Assembly: GCA_945897075.1 (NCBI GenBank)
Contig: CAMDEX010000034.1
Location: forward strand, 1-34,513
DNA length: 34,513 nt
From: Litorilinea aerophila
GTDB lineage: Bacteria; Chloroflexota; Anaerolineae; Caldilineales; Caldilineaceae
Direction: 5' to 3'
In this document: positions 13,830-33,401 of the stretch, one piece after another
Position numbering within the stretch: position 1 is the first letter of the stretch
Layout: the number at the start of each line of letters is the position of its first letter
Notes under the pieces: model-generated
Database searches by the model: none
Told to the model about the DNA's origin: nothing
The model's input: only the letters and a program-made list of their open reading frames with translations
Translations under genes and position numbers: made by a program

Positions 13830-15167
13830 CTACCGCGGCCAGCCGTTGTCAAAATTGTAGTAGAAATCCTGCAAGGGCAGCCGGAACGCCTCGACATCCT
13901 TGCGCACGGCATCGGTATCTTTCTTGTCGATCAGCACCCGTTGGAAGAAGTCGGCGATGCGAGCCATATCGGCCTCCATCAGCCCCAGGCGCGTCACTTC
14001 GATTGTGCCAATGCGCAGACCGCTGGGACGATCCCAATCCGCCGCGGTGTCGCCGGGGATCAGATTCTTGTTGGTGATCAGATTGGCCGCGGCCAACCGG
14101 TGCGCCACATCCAGCCCGCCGCCAAAACGCCGCACGTTGGCGATGATCTGGTGGCTCTCCGAATAGCCCCGCTCCGCAGCCAAAACCGGGATGCCCCGCT
14201 CGTCCAGCGCCTTGCCCAACGCCTTCGAATTCTTGACGATCTGGGCCATATAGACGCTGCCGAATTCCAGCATCTCCGCCGCGGCCACCGCCAGCGCCGC
14301 CACCCGGTTGACCTGATGGGTCGCCACCAGCGCCGGGAAGATGGCTTCTGTGATCGGCACAGTCAGCGCCGGGTCGTTCCAGAGGATCATACCGCTCTGC
14401 GGGCCGCTGAAAGTCTTGCCCGCGGAGCCGGTCAGAATCACCGCGCCCTCACGCAGCGGGTCTTGAAACTGCCCGCCCGCGATCAGACCGGCCTGGTGCG
14501 CGCCGTCATAGACAAACTTGCCGCCCCAGGGCGCAATGATCTCCGCCATCTGGCGCACGGGCAGGGGAAAGAGCGTCATTGACATCCCCATCACCACCAG
14601 CTTGGGCTGAATGCGCTGGGCTTCTTCGGCGAAGCGGTCCAAATCCACTTCCAGCCGCTGCGGGTCAAAGGCAATGTCGTGGATTTGCAAGCCGCGTGTG
14701 CCTGCAGGGCCGTCCTGTCGGTTGCTGGAATGGCCGCCGTAGGGCTGCGCGGCGCTCATCACAGCGTCACCCGGCTGGACGAGGGAATGGTAGACGGCCA
14801 GGTTGCCCAGCATACTGCCCATCAGCCGGTGGTCGGCGTAGTGGCAGCGGAAGGCTTTTTTGAGCAGTTCCACGCAGAGCGACTCTACTTCATCAATGTA
14901 TTGGGTGCCGGCAAACCAGCGGTTGACGCGCCCGATGTGGCCTTCGGCGGCCCGGATGCCGATCTCGGCGGCGAGCAGGCGGCGCACAGTCGGGCTGGTG
15001 GGCGCTTCGGGGGCCAGGAGATTGAGACAGCGCTTGCCGCGCCACTCTTCGTTGGCTGCCACCGCCTCCACCACCCGTTGCGCCATCCCGGCTGGCCCGC
15101 CCGCATTCTCCAGAATCGCGCGGGCCTGGGCCAGGACATCTGCATCGTGTACTTCAAACTGAGCCAT
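13830..15167 (-). CDS. Serine hydroxymethyltransferase-like PLP-dependent enzyme
   Basis: A 445-residue fold-type I PLP enzyme of the SHMT family. Signature parts are LNLLAPEAPTSPTVRRLLAA, RWFAGTQYIDEVESLCVELL, a PLP-pocket DGAHQAGLIAGGQF and the Schiff-base lysine K251 in ILTGSAGKTFSGPQSGMI. Housekeeping SHMT has TTTTHKTLRGPR here, so the TGSAGK context and the overall divergence point to a specialised member, for example an alpha-methylserine or other aldol-type hydroxymethyltransferase; the substrate is inference. A clear AGGAAGGAAAG precedes the ATG by about 5 nt. It is transcribed from a consensus promoter at 15215-15243, divergent from the MFS gene. Confidence 0.9.
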   Translation of the reverse strand: MAQFEVHDADVLAQARAILENAGGPAGMAQRVVEAVAANEEWRGKRCLNLLAPEAPTSPTVRRLLAAEIGIRAAEGHIGRVNRWFAGTQYIDEVESLCVELLKKAFRCHYADHRLMGSMLGNLAVYHSLVQPGDAVMSAAQPYGGHSSNRQDGPAGTRGLQIHDIAFDPQRLEVDLDRFAEEAQRIQPKLVVMGMSMTLFPLPVRQMAEIIAPWGGKFVYDGAHQAGLIAGGQFQDPLREGAVILTGSAGKTFSGPQSGMILWNDPALTVPITEAIFPALVATHQVNRVAALAVAAAEMLEFGSVYMAQIVKNSKALGKALDERGIPVLAAERGYSESHQIIANVRRFGGGLDVAHRLAAANLITNKNLIPGDTAADWDRPSGLRIGTIEVTRLGLMEADMARIADFFQRVLIDKKDTDAVRKDVEAFRLPLQDFYYNFDNGWPR

Positions 15168-15214
15168 TGCTCTTTCCTTCCTGGATTTCAGTGGTTTCTG
15201 TCGGTGGTTGCCAA

Positions 15215-15243
15215 ATTTTACCGCCCTTCGGGGTATCTGTCAA
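15215..15243 (-). promoter_or_regulatory. Consensus sigma-70 promoter for the SHMT-like gene
   Basis: Minus strand TTGACA (15238-15243), 17-nt spacer, TAAAAT (15215-15220). The start point is near 15208, giving a ~40-nt leader with a good ribosome-binding site. A heptamer array begins just upstream of the -35. Confidence 0.85.
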
Positions 15244-15305
15244 CGAGTTGCGGGTTGCGGGTTGCGACCTGCCACCTGCGACTTTCCACCTGCCACCTGC
15301 CATCT
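15244..15305. repeat. Heptanucleotide array in the divergent intergenic region
   Basis: Units GTTGCGG, GTTGCGG, GTTGCGA, CCTGCCA, CCTGCGA, CTTTCCA, CCTGCCA, CCTGCCA. It abuts the -35 of the SHMT-like promoter. The rest of the gap to 15401 is pyrimidine-rich, with no gene seen. Confidence 0.88.
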
Positions 15306-15401
15306 CTGGGAGATCCTTCATTTCTTCGTCTCCCTTCGTCCCTTCGCGATCATTCACCCGCAACTTGCCACTTTCCCCCCTTCCAGCGACAATAGAAAGA
15401 G

Positions 15402-16709
15402 TTGCCTTTCACCCTTGCCAACGGATTGCCCTTGTCTACGCACAACGAATCATCTGCCCGCTCGTTTCTGCCCGCCTATCTGCGCGCCGCGCTGCCCGGC
15501 GTGCGCCGCAATGCCCTCCTGGACCTGTGGGGTGCAGTGGCTTACGGCTTCTTCTTCGGTGCGGCCCTCCAGTTTATCCCCGTTGTTCTGCGCAATCTGG
15601 GCGCGTCGACGGAGATGCTGGCGCTCTACACCTCACAGACCTATCTGGGGTCGATCCTCACCTCCTTCAGTATCGTCCTTATGCGCCGCCGCCGCACAAA
15701 GAGCTTTGCCGTGGCCTGCTGGTATGCGGCCCGGGCCATCTTTCTCTTCGTGGGTCTGGTCAAGCAGGTACCCTGGCTCGTCCTGCTCACCGCGCTTTTC
15801 TGGTTTCTGGAAGCCTTCCCCTCGCCCGCCTATACCCGCATCGTCCAGGTCATCTACCCGGAAGCGATCCGGGGCAAAATTCTCGCGCTCACCCGTCTGG
15901 GCATGACAGTGGCGGTCGTCGCCATCACGCCTCTGGCCGGCTGGGCGCTGGACGAATGGGGCTACCGGATTCTCTTTCCCCTGGCCGGGCTGATGGGCAT
16001 TCTTTCGACGGTCTTCTTCAACCGCATAGAAGTCAACGAAGGCCCTCTGCCGCCGCGCCAGACAAAGACGCTGGCCGGGCTGCTGGCGATTGTACGCACC
16101 AACCGCCCTTTTGCCCTGCACCTGCTCAGTTTCACCGTCTATGGCTTGGGCGCGCTGCTTGGCTACGCTCTCTACCCGGTGGTGCAGGTGGATCGCCTGC
16201 ATCTCTCTTACACCCAAATCGGGCTGCTCGGTCTGGCCCAATCCGCCTTCTGGCTGCTGGGTTTTCTCTATTGGGGCGGCGCAGTGGACAAGCGGGGCGG
16301 GCTGTGGGTGATGCGGGTCAATCTACTCATCGCCTTCTTTGTGCCTTTCTCCTACATCTGGGCGACAAACGGCTGGATGCTGCTGCCCGCCTTTATCGCC
16401 CAGGGCATCATCTCCGCCGGGGTGGATTTGGGGCTGATCAACACCTCCATCTCCCTGGCCGAGCCGGACAAAGTGGTGGAGTACGCGGCGGTACAGGCGA
16501 CGGTCATTGGTCTGCGCGGGCTGATTACCCCTTTCATCGGGGCCTGGCTCTACCGCGTCGACGTGCCAGAAGCGGTCATCTTTGCCATCGGCAGCCTGCT
16601 CATCCTCGTCTCCTGGTGGATCACCGGTCTGATCCGCGTGCATCCCACCCCCGCCGGCGCGGCCCTGCGCTACCGCTGGCCGCTGCGTTTTCGCTTCCCG
16701 CGCTTCTGA
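15402..16709 (+). CDS. Major facilitator superfamily (MFS) transporter
   Basis: A 435-residue protein dominated by hydrophobic helices, about twelve in all, for example GAVAYGFFFGAALQFIPVVL, LTRLGMTVAVVAITPLAGWA, ILFPLAGLMGILSTVFF, LLSFTVYGLGALLGYALYPV, LLPAFIAQGIISAGVDLGLI. A basic loop with RRRRTKSF lies between helices 2 and 3, where MFS proteins carry their conserved G-x3-D-R-x-G-R-R/K motif, and a long central loop sits around residues 210-225. It lies in the inner membrane; the substrate is unknown. The start is uncertain: TTG 15402 follows a purine run with no spacing, and TTG 15432 is the next option. A strong terminator follows the stop. Confidence 0.9.
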   Translation: MPFTLANGLPLSTHNESSARSFLPAYLRAALPGVRRNALLDLWGAVAYGFFFGAALQFIPVVLRNLGASTEMLALYTSQTYLGSILTSFSIVLMRRRRTKSFAVACWYAARAIFLFVGLVKQVPWLVLLTALFWFLEAFPSPAYTRIVQVIYPEAIRGKILALTRLGMTVAVVAITPLAGWALDEWGYRILFPLAGLMGILSTVFFNRIEVNEGPLPPRQTKTLAGLLAIVRTNRPFALHLLSFTVYGLGALLGYALYPVVQVDRLHLSYTQIGLLGLAQSAFWLLGFLYWGGAVDKRGGLWVMRVNLLIAFFVPFSYIWATNGWMLLPAFIAQGIISAGVDLGLINTSISLAEPDKVVEYAAVQATVIGLRGLITPFIGAWLYRVDVPEAVIFAIGSLLILVSWWITGLIRVHPTPAGAALRYRWPLRFRFPRF

Positions 16710-16713
16710 CCCC

Positions 16714-16749
16714 GTAACGCAAGCTGTCAGCTTGCGTTACCTTATTTTT
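16714..16749 (+). terminator. Intrinsic terminator after the MFS gene
   Basis: GTAACGCAAGCTG (16714-16726), one central T, CAGCTTGCGTTAC (16728-16740): 13 complementary bases on each side, followed by CTTATTTTT. It separates convergent genes. The T-run is on the plus side only, so it mainly ends MFS transcription. Confidence 0.92.
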
Positions 16750-16753
16750 CAGA

Positions 16754-17260
16754 TTAAGCTGGCACAGTCTCGGTCACCAGGCGGCGCGCCCAAATTGTGG
16801 CCCGCTCCGCTTCACCCTCCAGCAGCGGCCCTTCCGTATCACCCACATAGAAGCCTTCGGGCAGGAGCGCCAGCGTGCCCCCCTTCTTCACGAGCTGGTC
16901 GGAGATGGACCGGGCTGCATAGCCGAAAAGACCGACGAGGGCGTTAAGAAACCAGCCGATGGCGCGAATCTTTTCCGCAGTGAAACGGGTGTCGAAGGCG
17001 GCCACGCGCACACCGCGCAGAGAATTGTTGGGGATTCCCTTGAGAAACTCGGTTGTCGTTGGCATCGGCCGGAAGCCGCGCGTGGGGGAGCCGACGACAA
17101 GCAGATCCACGCCTGCCAGTTGCTGGGCTTTCACGTCAGCCACCGGGTAGACGTCCACATCCCCGACGCTACCCAATGCGGCGCGCACTCCGTCGCCGAT
17201 GGCCTGGGCGATTTTGGCTGTGTTGCCAAAGCCCGAATCATACACAATCATCGCTTTCAT
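16754..17260 (-). CDS. Flavodoxin family protein
   Basis: A 168-residue FMN-binding electron carrier. The phosphate loop is YDSGFGNTAKIAQAIGDGV (residues 7-25), where the usual 'S/T-x-T/G-GNT' is SGFGNT. A middle segment DLLVVGSPTRGFRP and a C-terminal GFYVGDTEGPLLEGE complete the alpha/beta fold. AGGAGG lies 9 nt before ATG 17260, which fixes the start; a longer upstream frame has no support. It could serve a reductase or a stress role. It is convergent with the MFS gene, and no co-transcribed partner is seen. Confidence 0.93.
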   Translation of the reverse strand: MKAMIVYDSGFGNTAKIAQAIGDGVRAALGSVGDVDVYPVADVKAQQLAGVDLLVVGSPTRGFRPMPTTTEFLKGIPNNSLRGVRVAAFDTRFTAEKIRAIGWFLNALVGLFGYAARSISDQLVKKGGTLALLPEGFYVGDTEGPLLEGEAERATIWARRLVTETVPA

Positions 17261-17383
17261 GGGTGTCAACCTCCTGTGAGTTGGATTGAAATTGAAAACA
17301 CCACCCTTCAGTTTATCGGGGTTGTTTTGACAACACACTACCCGGCTGGCGGGTTTCCGTTGTACTCCCAGAACAACCGCAGT

Positions 17384-17412
17384 CTGACAGCCCACCCCCA
17401 ATCGGGTATACT
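17384..17412 (+). promoter_or_regulatory. Promoter for the PHP-helicase gene
   Basis: CTGACA (17384-17389), 17-nt spacer, TATACT (17407-17412). The start point is near 17419, so the whole ~155-nt leader up to the ATG at 17574 is the heptamer array described next. Confidence 0.75.
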
Positions 17413-17415
17413 ATC

Positions 17416-17572
17416 GCAAGTGGCAGGTGGCAAGTCGCAAGTGGCAAGTGGCAGGTCGCAAGTCGCAAGTGGCAGGTCGCAAGTGGCAAGTGGCAAGTGG
17501 CAGGTCGCCAATCGCCAATTGTTAGTCGCCAATCGCCAGTCGCCAGTCGCCAATCGCCAATCGCCAACCCGC
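17416..17572. repeat. Heptanucleotide array forming the 5' leader of the PHP-helicase gene
   Basis: About 22 units. The first stretch is AAGTGGC/AGGTGGC/AAGTCGC, the second CGCCAAT/CGCCAGT/TTAGTCG. It reaches 3 nt before the ATG. No ordinary ribosome-binding site is visible in it. Confidence 0.93.
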
Positions 17573-17573
17573 C

Positions 17574-21071
<3,498 letters not shown>

Positions 21072-21127
21072 GATATTGGGGTATTGGGTATTTCGTGAAG
21101 CGCCGAGGATTTTTTTGAGGAGGAGAT

Positions 21128-21343
21128 TTGGAGCAACCCATCACTGGCTTTCGGCTGGATGAGATAGGCGATTGGGTGGCTGTGTTGGCCTGTGGACACG
21201 GCCAGCATGTGCGCCACGACCCACCGCTGACCTTCCGTTCTTGGGTTCTCAGCCCGGAAGGGCGGGACGCCAAGCTCGGCTGGACGCTTAACTGTGTGCG
21301 TTGTGATCGGGGAGAACCGCCCACATTGACAAGGCATCAATAG
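21128..21343 (+). CDS. DUF3565 domain protein
   Basis: A 71-residue protein that closely fits DUF3565: MEQPITGFRLDEIGDWVAVL, ACGHGQHVRHDPPLTFRSWV, CVRCDRGE. The conserved CGH and C-x-x-C may bind metal; the function is unknown. The start is TTG at 21128, supported by GAGGAGGAGAT just upstream. It follows the PHP-helicase gene by 57 nt and could be the last gene of that transcript. Region 21344-21509 after it shows no gene or clear signal. Confidence 0.9.
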   Translation: MEQPITGFRLDEIGDWVAVLACGHGQHVRHDPPLTFRSWVLSPEGRDAKLGWTLNCVRCDRGEPPTLTRHQ

Positions 21344-21509
21344 CAAAGTTACTTTGAAGCAGGTGTGCAGAACCCCCACAAGTTCGGGCCGATGGGTCTG
21401 GCCCTGGGACGTACGCCCACGCCCCAGCGTTATCAGTTCAGGGGCTGTGTCCAGCGACAGGTATTCACGGCGGCGTAAATGACTTCGTGTTTTTTAATCG
21501 TCTCTCGAT

Positions 21510-21538
21510 TTGACAAAAATGGACAGAACCTTTATAGT
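21510..21538 (+). promoter_or_regulatory. Perfect-spaced sigma-70 promoter upstream of rpoB
   Basis: TTGACA (21510-21515), 17-nt spacer, TATAGT (21533-21538). The start point is near 21545. It is the only good promoter found between the DUF3565 gene and rpoB, 415 nt before the rpoB start. Confidence 0.85.
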
Positions 21539-21544
21539 TGATTG

Positions 21545-21656
21545 TTGCGAAGCGACGATCTCTTTGCCCGCCACATTTTGACACGTTGCACGGTTCAAAC
21601 CCTGGAGGCAAAGCATTACCCAACCCGAATGAACTGAGGCGTTGGGTTTTTTGTTT
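21545..21656 (+). ncRNA. Candidate small RNA or attenuated rpoB leader
   Basis: A ~110-nt unit between a consensus promoter and an intrinsic terminator, with no open frame of note. An internal 7-bp stem pairs CTTTGCC (21572-21578) with GGCAAAG (21607-21613), enclosing a GGTTCAAACC loop region. It does not match tRNA, 6S or SRP RNA as far as I can see. It is either an independent sRNA or the first part of an rpoBC leader with premature termination. Confidence 0.45.
21618..21652 (+). terminator. Intrinsic terminator upstream of rpoB
   Basis: ACCCAAC (21618-21624) pairs with GTTGGGT (21641-21647), followed by six Ts (21647-21652). The 16-nt loop may have an inner CC/GG pair. It lies ~75 nt after the predicted start point and 300 nt before rpoB. 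Confidence 0.85.
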
Positions 21657-21945
21657 CTTGCGCGATCCGATTCCGGGAATCGTGCCCAAGTGGTAGGTAG
21701 CTTCCAGATTTCAGACGACGTAGAGAATATACTTTCAAAATCGTTTTGGCGAGTTAAGACAAGTTGCTACGTCGAAAATGACAAACAGGTTTTTATAAGG
21801 CACTCCAACGAATTTTCCACGGCAATGCTGCTTCAGTGGGTGGAAAGCTCGTAGAGTGCCCTATTTTGCTTTGAAGCCCAATTGCGCGGACTGACAGCAA
21901 TTGTGGCGACCGTGGACCGGGTACACCCGCCTTTTGGGTGACAAT
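21657..21945 (+). other. Structured, gene-free rpoB leader
   Basis: Successive stems: CGATTC/GAATCG near 21667-21682; CGACGTAG (21716-21723)/CTACGTCG (21767-21774); GGCACTC (21799-21805)/GAGTGCC (21854-21860) enclosing TTTCCAC/GTGGAAA (21814-21820/21840-21846) and followed by CTATTTTG; and CACCC/GGGTG (21924-21940). The AT content is higher than in the flanking genes. No coding frame is convincing. Confidence 0.6.
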
Positions 21946-21959
21946 GTGAAGGAGTGACT

Positions 21960-25865
<3,906 letters not shown>

Positions 25866-25866
25866 A

Positions 25867-25952
25867 TCGGGGATCGGCGATCAGCGACTGGCGACTAGGA
25901 AGATGGATTCCCAGTCGCCAGTCGCCGTTCCCCAGTTGCCAGTCGCCAATCG
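25867..25952. repeat. Heptanucleotide array between rpoB and rpoC
   Basis: Units GGGGATC, GGCGATC, AGCGACT, GGCGACT, then CAGTCGC, CAGTCGC, CGTTCCC, CAGTTGC, CAGTCGC, CAATCG. The two halves are inverse to each other. It begins 1-2 nt after the rpoB stop and ends just before the rpoC ribosome-binding site. Confidence 0.92.
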
Positions 25953-25967
25953 ATAGGAGAACCACAA

Positions 25968-30596
<4,629 letters not shown>

Positions 30597-30649
30597 GGAG
30601 TGGCGGCTGGGGGTGTTTCTTCTCCGATTGCCGTTCGCTGTTTAGGGCT

Positions 30650-30761
30650 TGGTCATCGTGCGGGCCAGACCTGTCAGGTGCGCAGGTAAAGCAGTCTGGA
30701 AGTCCGCGAGAACTTTATCTGCGCACCTGACAGGTCTGGCAAGTGGCCGAAGCGATGACCA
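30650..30761. repeat. Long perfect inverted repeat (22-bp arms plus 9-bp outer arms)
   Basis: The inner arms are 30664-30685 and 30719-30740, exact reverse complements of 22 bp starting GCCAGACCTGTCAGGTGC. The pairing continues inward by AGGTAAAG/CTTTATCT with one G-U. The outer arms are TGGTCATCG (30650-30658) and CGATGACCA (30753-30761). The core contains the odd palindrome ACCTGTCAGGT. It is either a non-autonomous mobile palindrome or a processing/termination structure; no T-run follows. Confidence 0.9.
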
Positions 30762-30773
30762 TTAGCTATTCAA

Positions 30774-30807
30774 GGGGCGATACTCGCACAGAGTATCGCT
30801 CCTTTTC
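30774..30807 (+). terminator. Intrinsic terminator of the rpoBC operon
   Basis: GGGGCGATACTC (30774-30785), loop GCACA, GAGTATCGCTCC (30791-30802) with one G-U pair, then TTTT. It lies 178 nt after the rpoC stop and 47 nt before the SDR start, so the SDR gene needs its own promoter; none is obvious in the gap. Confidence 0.85.
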
Positions 30808-30853
30808 TATATCTCCGGGCACTGACGCTGCCGGTTCAGGGGGAGTCTCTCTC

Positions 30854-31615
30854 ATGCGATTACACAACAAAATTGCGATTGTCACCGGCGGCGGTGCGGG
30901 GATGGGGTTGGCCGTGGCCCTGGCCTATGCCCGTGAAGGGGCGCAGGTGGTGGTGGCCGAGATCAATGCGGCCAACGGCGAGGCCGCGGTGCAGACGATC
31001 CGCGCTGCGGGCGGCCAAGCCATCTTCACCCAGACTGACGTAGCCGACAGCAGACAAGTGGCGGCTATGGTGGATGCTGCGTTGAACGCCTTCGGGGGGG
31101 TGGACATTCTCTACGCCAACGCTGCGGTACAACTGGTGGGCCAAGACGCCCGCGCCCACGAATTGAGCGAGGCAGCTTGGGATCGCACCTACAGCATCAA
31201 CATTCGGGGCGTCTGGCTCTGCGCCAAATATGCGATCCCCGCCTTGCTGGCGCGGGGCGGCGGTTCAATCATCAACGTGGCCTCGCCCACCGGTCTGTTG
31301 GGCTGCGCGCCGGGGTTCACCGCTTATAGCTCGGCCAAAGGCGCGGTCTATGGGCTGACGCGGGTGATGGCCGCCGATTATGCGCGCGACAACATCCGCG
31401 TCAACGCGCTCATCCCCGGTGCCACCGAGACACCTCTTACCCGTGAACTTTTTGCCAACGCTGCGACGCGCAACTCGTTGATCGCGGCCACGCCGCTGGG
31501 TCGTCTGGGTCAGGCCGAGGATGTGGTTGGTCTCGCAGTTTTCCTCGCCTCGGACGAATCGGCCTATTGCACAGGCGGCTTCTTCCCCGTGGACGGGGGG
31601 CTGACCGCTATTTAG
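30854..31615 (+). CDS. SDR-family NAD(P)-dependent oxidoreductase
   Basis: A 253-residue classical short-chain dehydrogenase. Cofactor loop IAIVTGGGAGMGLAVALAYA near residues 7-26, NAAVQLVG in the middle, and the active-site YSSAK with Y158 and K162, followed by NALIPGATETP. The C-terminal VVGLAVFLASDESAYCTGGF and FPVDGG are typical. The substrate is unknown. GGGGAG lies 9 nt before ATG 30854; an upstream frame from 30743 runs through the terminator and is rejected. A GGAAGGGA repeat starts immediately after the stop. Confidence 0.93.
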   Translation: MRLHNKIAIVTGGGAGMGLAVALAYAREGAQVVVAEINAANGEAAVQTIRAAGGQAIFTQTDVADSRQVAAMVDAALNAFGGVDILYANAAVQLVGQDARAHELSEAAWDRTYSINIRGVWLCAKYAIPALLARGGGSIINVASPTGLLGCAPGFTAYSSAKGAVYGLTRVMAADYARDNIRVNALIPGATETPLTRELFANAATRNSLIAATPLGRLGQAEDVVGLAVFLASDESAYCTGGFFPVDGGLTAI

Positions 31616-31736
31616 GGAAGGAAGGGAGGAAGGGAGGACAGGAGGAAGGGAGGACAAGAGGATACTCTCCGCATCTCTTCCTCCCAATCGCCAGTCGCCG
31701 TTCCCCAGTCGCCAATCGCCGTTCCCCAGTCGCCAA
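31616..31736. repeat. Two classes of heptamer/octamer array between convergent genes
   Basis: GGAAGGGA and GGACAGGA units (31616-31665) are followed by CGCCAGT, CGTTCCC, CAGTCGC and CAATCGC units (31683-31736). The first begins directly at the SDR stop; the second runs to the stop codon of the isomerase-like gene on the other strand. Confidence 0.9.
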
Positions 31737-32516
31737 TCACAGGATGTTGCGGCACTCGGAGACGATTTCCCGGCTGGCTTTCAGCGCGGCGAAGGGGTCG
31801 GGCAGGCGGGGGCTGAGTTCCAGGCTGACGCCGCCGTCGTAGCCGATTTCGTCCAGCGCAGCGAAGATGCCGCGCAGGGAGTCTGCGGTCATCACCCCGT
31901 CCAGCAGAGACCAGTGGAGATCGCCCACGCCGTCGTTGTCGTCCAAGTGTACGTAGCCCAGACGTTCCCCGGCCTGGCGGATGATAGCCGCCGGGTCTTC
32001 CCCGCGCATCTGAATGTGGCCACTGTCGAAAAGCAGGTAGAAGTTCGGGTGGGCCACGGCCCGCACAAAATCCAGCGTGGCCGCGGCCGTGTCCAGGGCG
32101 CGTCCGGGGAAGTGTTCGATGCCGAGTTTTAGCCCGCGGCCCTGGGCTACCTGCGCCGCGACAGCCACCGAGTCGGCGTAGCGGCGCAGGGCGTCTGCGC
32201 TTCCATCCGGCCCCGGAACGATATAGGCGGCAGTCGCTCCGAGGGAGGCGGCGTGGGCCAGTGCGCTGCTCGTGTGGGCCAGGGCCGCGGCCCGCGCGTC
32301 TGCGTCGGGGCTGTCCAGCGCCGCGCCCTCTGGCATTCCGAAGGAGACGCCCACGCAAGAGACAGCCAGACCCAACGCTTTGGCCTGGGCCTGGCTCTCT
32401 GCCGTCGCCAGCATTGACGGTTGGATGTCGATCCACGCAAAGCCCAACTCGGCCATCCGTTTGAGATTGTCTTCTTCCGGGCCGGTCAGCGCCCAGATGC
32501 AGCAGGAAAAGCGCAT
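31737..32516 (-). CDS. Sugar phosphate isomerase/epimerase-like TIM-barrel protein
   Basis: A 259-residue protein of the xylose-isomerase-like TIM-barrel family (AP endonuclease 2 fold). Motifs: LGIEHFPGRALDT with the metal-ligand E, LLFDSGHIQMRGED with D and H, YVHLDDNDGVGDLHW, and a final SLELSPRLPDPF. These enzymes act on keto-sugars or inositols; the substrate is not deducible. AAAGGA 9 nt before the ATG lies in the last codons of the upstream PhyH gene, and only 6 nt separate the two, so they form an operon and probably act on one small metabolite. Confidence 0.92.
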   Translation of the reverse strand: MRFSCCIWALTGPEEDNLKRMAELGFAWIDIQPSMLATAESQAQAKALGLAVSCVGVSFGMPEGAALDSPDADARAAALAHTSSALAHAASLGATAAYIVPGPDGSADALRRYADSVAVAAQVAQGRGLKLGIEHFPGRALDTAAATLDFVRAVAHPNFYLLFDSGHIQMRGEDPAAIIRQAGERLGYVHLDDNDGVGDLHWSLLDGVMTADSLRGIFAALDEIGYDGGVSLELSPRLPDPFAALKASREIVSECRNIL

Positions 32517-32522
32517 GGCTGT

Positions 32523-33341
32523 CTATCCTTTGGGTTGGGGCGGGCGCAGGGGAGCGATGGGTTGCAGAATCTTGCGCCGTTCGGGGGTCAGACGGTCGAG
32601 CAGTTCTTGGGAATAGTCGTAGCCATAACGGGTGCGGCCCCAGCTTACGCCATAGCGAAAAATTGTCACCCGCCGCTGGCCGGGATTGGTGCGGCTGCCA
32701 CCGCCGTGCATCACGCCGTCCACAAAGAGCAAGGCATCGCCTTTCTTCAGATAGAGTTCGACCGCGCCCTCCAGATTGTCCATCCGCTCCAGTTTGGCGT
32801 AGTCGCCTGCGTTGGGATGGGTAAAGTTGGATTTGTGGCTGCCCGGAACCACCATTGTGGAGCCGTCGCCCGGCCCCACATCGGTCAGCGCCAGGATGAT
32901 ATTGCATTGGCCGCAGCGGAAGACGCCGTGGTTGTAGTGGTAGGCCCCACGCAGCGCGCCGCGGAAGCCGCCGGAATGGACCGGATGATGGCCGCCCGCC
33001 TCGCGCACAGAGAGCATACACTCGTCAATAAAGAGTCCCTGCACGTAGGATTGCTCTTCGCCGCAGTAGTGGCGCACATACTCGATCCAGCCGGGGTGGT
33101 CAATCAGTTGCTCGAAGGGGCCGCCCAGTTCGACGCAGTTGTGAATTTCCAGACCGGTGGACGCCGTATAGTCCCGGCGCTGGGCATTGCCGAGCCACTC
33201 GCCGTAGCCCAGGGGTGGCAGCGCATCAATCGCGCGGTTGAGTTCGTCAAGCAGTGCCGGCTCGACGGCGTTTTCCAAAACCAGATAGCCGCGCAGGTCG
33301 AAAAGAAAATCGTCCAGCGGGGTGGGGGTGCGTTTTTCCAC
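32523..33341 (-). CDS. Phytanoyl-CoA dioxygenase (PhyH) family protein
   Basis: A 272-residue member of the Fe(II)/2-oxoglutarate oxygenase PhyH family. The body has LRGYLVLENAVEPALLDELN near the N-terminus, ILALTDVGPGDGSTMVVPGS, HKSNF and the distal LFVDGVMHGGGSRTN with R at QRRVTIFRY. The usual HxD is not obvious; the corresponding place reads HHPVHSGG, so the enzyme may use a variant metal site or be inactive. Start: GTG 33341 has AGGAG with 9-nt spacing; TTG 33347 is 3 nt from it and less likely. It is the first gene of a two-gene operon with the isomerase-like gene. Confidence 0.9.
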   Translation of the reverse strand: MEKRTPTPLDDFLFDLRGYLVLENAVEPALLDELNRAIDALPPLGYGEWLGNAQRRDYTASTGLEIHNCVELGGPFEQLIDHPGWIEYVRHYCGEEQSYVQGLFIDECMLSVREAGGHHPVHSGGFRGALRGAYHYNHGVFRCGQCNIILALTDVGPGDGSTMVVPGSHKSNFTHPNAGDYAKLERMDNLEGAVELYLKKGDALLFVDGVMHGGGSRTNPGQRRVTIFRYGVSWGRTRYGYDYSQELLDRLTPERRKILQPIAPLRPPQPKG

Positions 33342-33401
33342 GAACAATATCTCCTATTGATTGATGAGTTACAGCGGTTGAGGGATGCTGGCGTATCAGG
33401 A

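Noticed and set aside
17416-17572. CRISPR array
   Set aside because: Units are 7 bp and contiguous, with no spacers and no cas genes.
21585-21615. Possible tRNA T-arm (GGTTCAAACCC)
   Set aside because: The flanking 5-bp stem does not pair, and no acceptor or anticodon stem can be placed around it.
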